The notes under the pieces were generated by a model. The model was not told where the DNA came from and did no database searches. It saw only the letters and a list, made by a program, of their open reading frames with translations. Below are positions 34,250 through 45,854 of a stretch of 64,000 bases of DNA, piece after piece. The first letter of the stretch is position 1. Every line of letters begins with the position of its first letter. The DNA lies in contig CALZFC010000251.1 of the NCBI GenBank assembly GCA_945643635.1, positions 3,252,501 to 3,316,500 of the forward strand, in the 5' to 3' direction. A program made the position numbers and the translations under genes. Origin of the DNA: Allodiplogaster sudhausi (Eukaryota > Nematoda > Chromadorea > Rhabditida > Diplogasteridae).

Positions 34250-35976
34250 TATATGTAAATGAATGAAAAATAATTGGGGAGAAAAATCATACGCCATGAC
34301 ATAGGTGGTTTCTCGAAAAACTATGAAGAAGAAGTCGAACGAGCTCAGATTCATTTGAAATTCCTCGAATACAAAGAGGAGCAAGTTGTGAATCTGAAAA
34401 TCTTCAACGTGCATTGCATAAACGCATAGTGCAAACTCAATGTGCACTTATTGTTAGAACTCAATAGAGGTCCACTGCCTTCAGGCATTGCATTTGTAGA
34501 TGGCGTTCTTAATCTAGCATCCCATGTCGAACCAACCGTTTCCGGTGCTCGACATGTGATGTAAATGAATGTTGTAACAAAGAACATAATGGAAGGACGC
34601 CAGTGGCTCACCCTCGGATTTAAGGACCTTGTAGAGGAAGTAAACTACACTTACATAGCTTTATGAGGGATTTTGTTCAGAAAGTGGCGATGTCAAAGAA
34701 TTTATATATGTATGCATATACTTACCGAAGGGGGAGAAGTTTGACGCCGAGCGCGATTGTCAGGGAGCAAATCAAGACTAGGGGTAGCCAAGCGGAGCAC
34801 ACCTAAATGATCTGATTAGTCCTCATCTTTCAACTAATAATTATTTCTATCGCGTTTCATTCAGTTGTCCCTCTTCCTATAAGGATTACCAGGATTACCA
34901 GCTGCTAGAGCAAGTACAATTGCTGCGGCTGATGTTGAGTTCCTGCCCACCATTTTATCACCTTTGATTCTATTACCATTTAGGGTATATCACCTCGGCT
35001 ACGAGGATATTGAGAAATACTAATACGGGACACTGATCACTGCTCATTGATCATTGAAAGAACCTGGAGAATTATATGTTGAACAGCGTATGCCTCGCGC
35101 ATGAGCTGTGAAGCGAAGTAGCTGCTAAAATGTAAAAAAAAAACATTTCATGTAAACACTCAAAGTTCAATTATCTTAGTTATGTTCTTACAATCTATTT
35201 AACCTGATTGTATAATCATATCAAATACGCGTTTTGATTGCTTCTAAATTAAATATTTTAAGATACCTACGGAATAATCAATAGTCTGAAGTTTCCAAAG
35301 CGAACTAACATTGTGCTATTTCGATGGACGATGTCTATCAGGAAGCCAGCGATAGGCACTGGGCTAAGCAGCAGGAAAATGGCTCCAACGATGGCCGCAA
35401 TGGCAATGTAGCGATGTTTGTGAGCTGTCAATTCTAGTGGATCAATTTGTTTACATCTCTTTCTTTTTTATACGAAATTTATTATTCGTCTGTTTTTCTC
35501 ACGAGTTATTTCAGTAATGCACTAAAAATAAGGGTGGAAACAAGGCGTGGGGCAACAATCTTCATCTCTTTAATTTATCAAATGTGAACCAATTGTCTTG
35601 AAGAAGACAGGGCGATACACAGCGATGCATCGCTCAATGCTCGTAGCAATTATTAAATAGGCACTGGAATAAGTGAGAGAGAGAGATACGTAAGATAAAG
35701 ATAAAAATAGATCGATATGGAGTGAAAAGGAGAAGAGAGAGAAGACAGTTTTGATCAGCGAGAGAGAGAGAGAGAGAGTGTGATCAGTAATGTCGATTAA
35801 ACAAACAATAGATTTATTTCGTTATAAGATAGTGTTTGACCTGTTCATTCGCATCCATTGTCCCATCGTTCCGCAAACAATAAAAAGTACAGATGCTGCA
35901 AGTGAGCCAGTAGACTTGTCGTATAACAATAAAACGAGTTCGTTGATTGTATAGAAAATGTCGGTGGCTATTGCAG
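34250..35976 (-). pseudogene. Second-family GPCR, copy C, 5' truncated
   Basis: The TM2/TM3 exon (ending 35976; VLFIVCGTMGQWMRMN), the ERC exon (AYLIIATSIERCIAVYRP, about 35640), HKHRYIAIAAIVGAIFLLL (about 35420) and TM5 and TM7 exons are present. Exons 1 and 2 of copies A and B have no counterpart: after about 36290 the sequence departs from copy B and returns only near 36620. The STGNGWFD block is 5 bases shorter than in copy B, and the TM7 exon reads past the usual stop into the TA repeat. It lies next to the receptor gene ending at 37354. Confidence 0.65.
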
Positions 35977-37353
35977 CCTGAAATTAATTTTTTTTTATAA
36001 GTGGAGTTGTGGTAAACAGGGGAAAAGTGCATTTCTAGGCTCCCAGTAATTTATTTTTATCGAACTCTTTCGATTATTGTTACCTATGAACTTGTGGTTG
36101 ACGGAGAAAAAAAACATACATACCGAAATTTTACTTTTTTTTAAGTTGCAAAATTTTGAATATTGTTTTGATTATATACGTATTTTAACTTTGCACGTAT
36201 TGTAAGCCGAGACACCAATTTATATTACGTTTTCCCTGGAATTGATTTCCTTGGAGTTCTTCTTCCGATAAAGTGCCGTTTGTTTCGGCCAAGGTTTCAT
36301 GAGAGGAATTTCTATGGGTTTATTCGACTTGTTCGTCTCATTGTCTTGGTGGATGTGTCCTGTGGCTCGGCTTATAGACTCCCAATCTTAAAGGGAAAAT
36401 CTTATTGTAATTTTCCTAGTTTTATTAAATCATGAAAGAGTCATGCTTAGAAGAGAGGACCATCTAGTAATAAAAGCGAAGTTATTTAATTATAAATGCC
36501 AATAATATCTTAGCACTTTGACAATTAATTATTTTTTAAACTCTTACTTCATATTAGGGTGAAAATGTGCAAATTCATACAAATATTGGGAGAGTTTCTA
36601 AATATTTGAAATGACCGAGCTTAAGCCAAGCCTTTAGACATGAAGACAAAGTTAATTACAGTAGGAAGATGAGAACACACAGAAGTCTAAAATGTTTGTT
36701 TAAGAGGAGAGCAAAGATTGAATGGAAGAATGTTGCACGAATTGAATAGTCAGAGTCTGGAGAAAACGAAATGTCTGTTCAAAATAACTATCACGTTTTG
36801 TTTGTCTTTTCATGAGAGCTTCATTTTAATGTGCGTCAACAGGATGATTACTAAATTCTCTGAAAGCTGGAAAAGAATGTAAAAATAATAATTTAAAAAA
36901 ATTGTCGATGATGTAGGAAATGGTTTTTATTTGTATTGGATTTGGTCCGTGATTTTTTCACGTGGAATCTAATCACAGCGAGTGGGAGCAATCTTCGACT
37001 TGTATCTGTCCGCAGAGATTCGTGGAATACGATTACATATATGGAGAGAAGGAGAATAATTATGGCTATGTATTAAGTTGCCTATGGTTTCCTCTGTAGC
37101 GTGAGAAACTCGTTTGCAGAGGAAGTCATAGTCACTTAATACGGAGGCAAAACTCGCAACACCGTAGATGTCCTTATCCATTCCCCGATTCCCGCCCTTG
37201 ACTCTGGCTCACTCGGATAAAGATATTCTTGTAAGTAAATTTAAGTATTTTCTAAATAGTATTTTTCATAGCCCTACGAACAGTGAACAATTATTAGCGA
37301 CTTTATTTGCCGGCAATAAATCAGAGATGGCAAACATCGTTGATGTCTTCTTG
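35977..37353. other. Flank between GPCR copy C and the receptor gene
   Basis: Partly homologous to the copy B flank (for example CCCTGGAATTGATTTC at 36233 and 32259, GTCTGGAGAAAACGAAATGTC-type at 36754 and 32925). No exon recognised. Confidence 0.5.
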
Positions 37354-40300
37354 TCATTGCGCCTTTTCAGGCACGGCGTTCTCCCACCAGAGTTCTTGCG
37401 TAAAGTTGGCCGACATAATGTTCTCAAAGGTGTCGCCTCAAAAATAATTAGTTAGTGAAAAATAAAATATAGATATGTATGTGCATACATTCTATGACAA
37501 AAATATAAAGTATTTTTGCACACATATAAATTTTACATAATGATTAAAAAATGCTTCATGGCCATACAATTTTAAAGAGCTTCACAGTTTAACCTGAAAG
37601 TGGCCGATAAGACGGAACAAAGGCGAGCGGCAGGCGAGAATCGAAGAAGATTGGCGATTTGTAGATGATCAGAAGAGTGCCCGCCTGAAAATATTATGGA
37701 AAAAATTTGTCTTTATTTTTCCCATAATAAAATTCTATGATTTTATTCTCGAATTGAAATTACAAAGGTATATTAATATGTCAAAAAAGTAACACTACAT
37801 TTATTCATTTTTTAAAATTTATTTCTAATTTTTGCATAATTGAATGTGCACAAACCACATTGACAATGCTGAAAATGATAAGAAGAAGTCGATCGATGAC
37901 ATTTGCAACGTGCGTCCAGTCATCGGAGATCTGTGGAAGGAGGAAGGTGGATTTGAGGGAGAAGAGATGGATAAATATCTTGCTGATCTATATAATTTGA
38001 TTTGATCTGCATCAGATGGGCGAAAAATTAAAACAAATAATGAACATGAAGAAATTCTTGCCTTCTCTTCCTTCTTCATCGCTCGAAAGTGATCGGCAAT
38101 GAATGCGACGTTATCAATCATTCGCCTGCAAAATGCTCAAGTCTTATTTCATATTATTAATTTTCGAGAACTCTGCCGTAACTTTATATATCATAAACAA
38201 TTCTACTTTAATCATTACTTCGAGCGCCATCTTTAACATTAGAACCACTTCTAATTATATGAGCGACCGATCGGACGGTTTTCGAAAAATTGCAATCTAG
38301 ACGCGTCTATTAGGCAGAGAATACGCGATCTTATGTTGGCATGTCCAAATAGATAGAAAAACAAATTGATTACATCGTATACATTTTATGACAAGGCTAA
38401 TTGTAACAAATAAAGAAAGGCGAGAGAAAGAGAAAGAAAGAAAAGGGTTCGATATGCTAGCCGTATAATATCGGGATGCATGCCACGCAGCTGCGCGAGC
38501 TGCGACAGCCTCATCTCGCTGTCGTTCATCGGAGAGGGCACCGCGAGGAAGTACGGCGACGGACGACGGGACGACGGCTTCGCGTCTTAAACGGAAGAAA
38601 CAGAGTATCGTATTTTATAGCGCATCTGACATGATCCTTTATTGAATATTCCTTTTTTTATAATTGTATAAATGATTACTCCTGCGAACTTCATTCCAGC
38701 AAGCTCTACAAACGGCTAGAGCTTGCTGAACTGAAGTTTTACCATGCGGCTTACATAGTCAACCTTGCGGCTTGAGCAATGGCAAGGAATTGAATATAAC
38801 ATTTGTGCGGGAAAATGTTTTTTAGCACATGTTCGGATTTGCAAGTTGTTTTAAAGAAGGGCGATCACCGAAAAACCGCAATTGTATGTTCAAACGTGCA
38901 AAGGTTTCAAACGGAAGTCCATTAAATTACTCAAAAAATTACGGTTGACGAGGAGGCTAAACTTCGAAAAATCCGTTTCTTTTTCGAAGCGAGATGTTAC
39001 TAATATGATACTGTTTTGGATAATCACAAATTCATTCAAAATGTGCGCTTTCAAGTATCTTATACTTGAATATGGAATCTTTTATGTGCTTTTTCATTTA
39101 CTTTTTCTTTTTTCTCATGCCCGAGACTATTCGAAAATAGCTAAGATGTTTCATAAATCGGCAATGACTTTTCGGTGATCGCCCTCCTTTAAGGGGGAAA
39201 CATAATTTTTTTTTGTAAAAGAAATAAAATATTTAAAAAAATAAATAATATTTATATTAACCAGAAGCAGTGGCGCTGCTGGCGTCGTCGCTGACGCCGT
39301 CGTCCTCGGGGCTCTTCAGGCAGATGTATGGTGGCAGCGTGTGCAGGAAGATGGCGCGCATCCAGCCGGGCATCGGGTGCGCCGAGCCATCTCTGTTTTT
39401 TTGGGATTTGTTGTTTTATTTACAACTATTACACCTTTATAGTAGTAAAAATAAATAGTCGACAATTTAAAAGTAGCTATTTACGATGTATTAAAGTAGC
39501 TATAAAAAAAATCATGTTTGTAATAATGAAAAAAGAAGAGATTAACTGAGCCAGACCTAGATACAGATGCTGTTGTAGCAGTTAATAAATCAATATGAAG
39601 TTACGATAAAATTATAATAAAGATTACCTTCTGTAAAAGTTGAGGGTGACAACGGAGAGCATGATTGAGAGCGACACGAGGAGCATTGTGAAGAGGAGAT
39701 ATTTGCCAATCAGTGGGATGACCTTTAAACTTTTTTATAGCCAATTTACACTAGACCTGTTTCAACTACTTTTGATATTAGAAATTACATATTTATAAAA
39801 AGGATTTAAAAAAACTTGCAAGTGACGTCGGCGGGACAAGATCGATGAGAACCAAGTAGAAAACGGTAAGAGTCACGAGAATCGAGATGGAGAATGTCAC
39901 CTTGGAATTGCTTGGTAAAAGTTATAAAAATACAATAGATAAATATTTAGAAAAACATTTACCCACAGTGAGGTAATAAAAAAAACTAGGCATTTAAAAG
40001 AAGATTCATTAACCTTATGCTCTATTGGCGGAATGTAGTAGACAAATGTGGTGAGGATGGCTAAAAGCAAAAACAAGTAGTTTCCATGCACTTCTGTTGC
40101 TCTTTGACCACTAGCGACACGTTTGGATCGGTAGGTGTTCGAAACTGTGGATGTATTTCATTAAAATAAATCGTTCTGTGAATTTAGACTTAAAGAGACT
40201 GTCCTTATGCCTTAAAACATAACGCAATCCAGAAGAAAAGAGAAAGAGAATGTACCAAGAGAGACGCAGACAGCCTAATACGTTGGATTTTAAGGCCTAC

Positions 40301-42410
40301 ATATGTAAGCAACATTTAACAACTCAAGGTTGTCTACTTTTATTGTGTTGCAAAACAAATTATGGTTAGAAGCAAACATGTGGTTTCTTCGCCCTTCTTT
40401 TGCTCTTTAACATCTAATGCAACGTATGGCTGATGGGTACTGCTCTATGACTTCAAAAAGATGTGAATGCTATAAATCCAAGGTAATTTCAATTCTGATC
40501 ATTAAAAAATAAAGGTTGTTTAATGCCATTTATTGAGTTGGTCAAAGACCACTAAAATTGAATAAATAAATAAAGAGCAATTTACGCACCAATGAGCATG
40601 CACGGGATGACGAGGTTGACGGTGTAGAAGAGCGTCTTGCGACGGAGTGCAATGTCGAACGTGACGTCAATGTAGAACTCCTGGCCACAGCAGCCTCGAG
40701 AAAATGTTTTTTTTCTATCTAATGTTTTTTTTGTTGTTACTTTTCTTATTATATTTTTATTATTAAAAAAAACAAATTTAAATTTTTGTGCTTTCTTGAT
40801 TTAAAAAGGTTGCGATATTCTTTTTATTTTGAAATAGGAGTGCGAAGCGTCCAACCAGGATAGAGTTGCTCGTTGCGCGTGCTCCGAATTGACATGAGAT
40901 CCCACTCCAGGCTTCTGCATGTTTTTATTGGTACTTATTGCAAGTGACCGATATAAACCGTAAAGTAGCAGCGGTTAATTTGAACGAAAAGAACCAACGG
41001 ATAGAAAGCGGAGAGATCCATGCCCTTCTCGAGGAACTGATACTCCTTCCCGTACGAGTCGTGACGCGTTTCGATCGGAGAATCGAGTGACTGAAGAATT
41101 TTTTTCAAACCCAACTCAGGGAGTTCTACGGTTTATTCCGCCGCGGAGATCAGGAAGATATGATAAAAGCGTATAAATATACTTCATTGTCAGAAAAAAA
41201 ACTTTAAAAAGTAAAAACAGTCTGACCGGGATCTGTCGAACATCCATTAGAAAGCCGTTGTAGGACCAGCCGCCAAACTTCATCGTGCAATCCTGTGAGT
41301 CGTACGGAAAGTACTCGATGTCGATCTGGCAATGTAGGGCTCATTTACGTTTAGTAGTAACAAATTTTGTTGAAATAATTGTATAGCTATTACTAAGGAA
41401 ATAGTTATCTTCGACTCACCAAATTTATGAGTTTCAGAGAAGCTAATAGTCGAATCACGAACTCAAAAAGCGCCGGGTTCTAATTTCTTTTATATCAAAA
41501 GTTAGTTATTTCCTTCTTTCTCATTTTGACTTTCCTACTGAATAACAATAATAAAAAATTCTGAACAATAAGTTTAAAATACTGTTCAGATGAAGCTATT
41601 TATTAAGCTATTGTTTTTGTAGAGTTTGCCTGATTCATAGGCGTCTTGAGAGAGAGAGAGTCTAATTACGCTCTGCCCACTAAGTTGACGTATTCTTATG
41701 CTGACCGGACAGAATGACTTGTAGATGGAGGGCGGCTTCCAGACGACGAGGCCAGTGAAGTAGAGGATAGCGTCGCTCATGATCGTGATGTGAGGCTCGC
41801 CGTCGGCGCTGATTATTGCTTTATTATTATTATTTTTAATTTAAATTTTCTTTTAATTATAAATTCTAAATATTAAAGTTATCACTGAAAATTATTTCAA
41901 TCATATTATATACAATGCAGTCGTACGGACTTAATCTAAATAATTTAACTTTTTCCTGTCTTTTTTTTATTTAAAAGTAAATTAAAACATCATTGAACGC
42001 TTTCTCGCCTTATGATTTACGGCCAAAGAATCACAATTCGTTCTTTTGAGCTTAGCCATGAAAAAACGGCTTAGGCCTGTGGGAAAAGACGTTTTTCTTC
42101 TCTCTCACCCACATATCATCACGATTTTCTTTGGCAAAGGATTTCGCACTCTCTGTCTTTCCTCCACTTATATTTCCTTCTCCCTGTCACTATCTTACCT
42201 TCTTTCCATCATTCTTATCTCACTCTCACAATCATCTCGTTCTTGTTCCTCTTTTTTTCCACCTTTTCTTTACTTCTCTATCTCTCTTTCCCTACCTCTC
42301 GAAATGGCCTTTATAACAGTCCAAGAAAGGGCGTGAATAATCTGAGGAACATCACCACTCCTCTCTCCATCATCTCCTTCTCTTTCTCTTTCTCTCCGTC
42401 TCCGTCTCCG

Positions 42411-42451
<41 letters not shown>

Positions 42452-42858
42452 CTCTCTCGTTTTTTTTTTCAGTCTGGTCAGATATTCCCGCGCAACTAGC
42501 GAGTGTACCAGCATGTACAGATAGCGTAGGCAGTTCTCTCTCACCCTTCCACACTCTCATCCTCTCTCCCTCTCTGTCTCCATCTCTCTCGCTCTCTCTC
42601 TCTCGCTCTGTCTATCTCTACCGGTCTGTTTGTCTTTCTCTCCATTTCTTACCCTGTTATCTCTTTATCTCCTTCCAGTCTCACCCTCTCCCCTTCTCAC
42701 TCTATATCTCTTTCACTCTCTCTTTCCTCTCACAGTCAATATCTTTTCCACGTTCTCTCCTTTCCTGTCTTTTGACGGTCACCAATTTTAGCCGCTTGTT
42801 TTTCCGAATGTGTTTTTTTATGTTAAACATTTTCCCTAAATGTTTCAGCACTTCACTT

Positions 42859-42894
<36 letters not shown>

Positions 42895-43967
42895 ATCTTT
42901 CTCTGACGACCTCAATATATTCTACTCTCTCTCTCTCTCTCTCTCTCTCGCTCTCACCCTCTCTCCATCTCACTTTCTTACTTGTTATAGAGTAGAATAT
43001 CTGGTATCCATATCTGATCGGATGGAATGTGCAACTTTCGAATGCCGTTCCATCTCTCCGGATCCCACGCTAGCTTGTGATCGAACCATTGCTGCAAGCA
43101 TTTAAGATTTCACAATGCGTCTATATTTAATAGTGAAATTCAATTGTTATCTTGCTATAATAAGAGAAATAACATTTGAAATAATACAGGTGATGAAGAG
43201 TCACCTTGTCAGTGTGTCGGTGGATATTTGTAATATATTATATTATAATCAGAAGTAATCTATGAAAATGAAAAATGCTTATTTTTACTTTTCAAATTCT
43301 GATCAAGAATACTTACCATCTCGAGCCACAAGTTGGTAGTGAGAACTTGATTGACTTCATCCTGCAAATTTGGTGATCTCACTTATGCTGATCATATTGA
43401 GAATGCCCCTAATTTGCATGCTTTTTGATTTCATACAGCCTATATGATTAATACAACTGCCCAATTTCGTTATGTTTTTCTTCCGCATGATAGAACCCAT
43501 TACAACAGCTTTAACTACAAAGTATTTCTTTTTCGGAAGAAGAAAAAACAATATCTTCGATGCAACAATCAGTTCTGCCGATCACTTTAAGTGTCCGTTA
43601 ATCCGGTCTTTCATTCCCTGTTTTCCTAGCCCTCGGCCCATTTGCTCGTTATGGCTCTTGCACTTTATCTCGCCAGTGCCAACTCGAGAGCAGACTGTCG
43701 TAAATTGCCAATTTGCCCACATCGTAAAAATCCGAGAATAAGCCGATAGGCGAGGCAGGATGTCCAATCTTTCTTTCTCTCTTTCTTTCTTTTTCTCTTT
43801 CTCTCTTTCTCTCCACCTCTTCTCTCTCTCTCTCTCTCTCTTCCGCAAGATGTTCAATCATTAGGTGTTCATGCCTTGCTCCCTCCTATGCTTCTCTCTT
43901 TCTCTGCTGAACTCTTCCGATCACGCTTCCTCTCTCTCTCGCTTCCTCTCTCTCTATCTTTTCTCTT

Positions 43968-44003
<36 letters not shown>

Positions 44004-45818
44004 CCACCTTTCACTTTCTCTTCATTATTGCGCGAGCTATCCACTGCACTCTTCAGGCAGGTTTTCGCGCCTGCCTTCCCTTTCACTGTTCTCACTTTTA
44101 GCATCGGCCTTTCTATTGCTTCGATGAGCCTAATCAAATTACCTAACCATGATTTATTTGTTCTTCCCACCTAAAACAGCCACTTTGTGATTAGTAGAAA
44201 GAGAGAGATTTTTTAATGTATATTTTAAAGCAAAGCTTTGAATATGTAGGCTGCCAAAATGCCCGTTACCATGTTCCCGTTCTCGTCAATCTCTCACATA
44301 TAGATGCTAATCTCGCAAGAAGACAGCTTACCATTTTTTGCCGGAGATCTTATAGCGAAAAAAGGGAGAACTGACTTGATCGACTTAGCATTATTTGAAA
44401 TGTTTCCGTTTCCGGTTTTTTTTTCTTTCGTGTTCCTTCTTTCCGCATTCGACAGTTGAATCTTTTCTTCTTCTTTTTTGTATATCTTCCTTTTAGAAAT
44501 TATAATTTATTTCCCTTGTACCATCTAACTATTACGATTCCATATTTAGTATAAAAAAAATTATATCTTCACCAATGCCGTACAGTTTTTAAATAAAATT
44601 TCATATAAATAAATATTGCAACATTAATATTCTCTAATTCTTTTTGATGCGTGAACGGAAGAAGCCGCCGACCGAAGGAGACTCTGGCTATTTCTACTCT
44701 CTCCTCGCCTTCGTCTCCATCGCTCTCTCTGTTCTCTCCCTTGTCCTCCTCGCCCTCTCACTCTCTTCCATCTATAGGGCTAGCAACCGCAGCTACGAGA
44801 ATATCCAACAGCGAGCGCATGAATTTAGGGTGAGTTTCAGGTTTCATTTTATTTAATTTTTCAAGATATTTTCCTTGTTTAGAATTATAAATCTGATTTC
44901 ATATTGTATTATAAATAGTATGTCTTTTAAGAGCGCATTAGTTTAGAGAGTTACGGCTATAAACTGGTGTTTCTTGTGCAATTTGAATTTCTATAACGTA
45001 GTCAACATTTTCTGGTGTTTGTTGAATAAAAACAACCTAATGCCAAGGTCACACTTTGCTATCGGATTAGTGACAGGTGCTTTTAAGTGCGCGAGATTTC
45101 CGATATAGCGGGCAGATATTTAAGACACCGTTGGGTGGTCGTGTTATACTTGAGATATACATAGATGCCTAATGTTGTTATTAAGACTTATGTATACTTT
45201 CGATGTTTATATTCAGACAGGGAAATAAATACGTACATGTGTAAAAGTAGAATATGCTCGCTTATGCACAATCTTTTATACGTAGCTGAAAGAAAACCAG
45301 CCGGGAGCCGCCACGTTCGTAAATTTTATTTATAAAACTTGCTGACAAGTTTGGATTATCTTTGCAGACTTTTTGCCTCGTTATATTATTTTGAAGGATT
45401 GGCGGTGTGCTGCGAAGTGTGCATATGTAGTAATATTGTACGCATTATTTGATATGCAGTTAAAAAAGAAACCCTAATACTTCACTAACGGTGGTTTTTC
45501 GAATCGCAACATCTTCTTTAAAGCACGAGGAACCATCCACTCTCGTTATCTCGCAGAAATCTTCGTGTAAAAAAACTATTAGACTTCCTTGCTAGTCACA
45601 GCTCCATTAAGTCGCTCACACTGTGCCAATAATGGTGTACCTCTCATTCACCTACATATGAAGCTGTCTTGGTGTTCCAGGAAAAGACGGATGGTCTCTG
45701 GGTGAAGATTGTGAGAGAGGGAGGTAGCACTTCTTCTTCTTCAACCGGCTCTCGCACCATCTTCCGACCGAACCGCCAGACATGGGAGACACGCTCGTGC
45801 AGTAGTCAGCACTTTTAT

Positions 45819-45854
<36 letters not shown>

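Noticed and set aside
37168..37455. 95-residue plus-strand ORF
   Set aside because: Overlaps the last receptor exon on the opposite strand, which is fixed by phase and by the conserved 3' splice site.
38882..39178. 98-residue plus-strand ORF in a receptor intron
   Set aside because: Lies inside the TTAA-flanked MITE; no transposase signature and no acidic catalytic motif seen.
43600..44640. Receptor N-terminal exons were first sought here
   Set aside because: None found; the true exons 1-3 lie beyond the collagen gene at 49182-50262 and join in phase.
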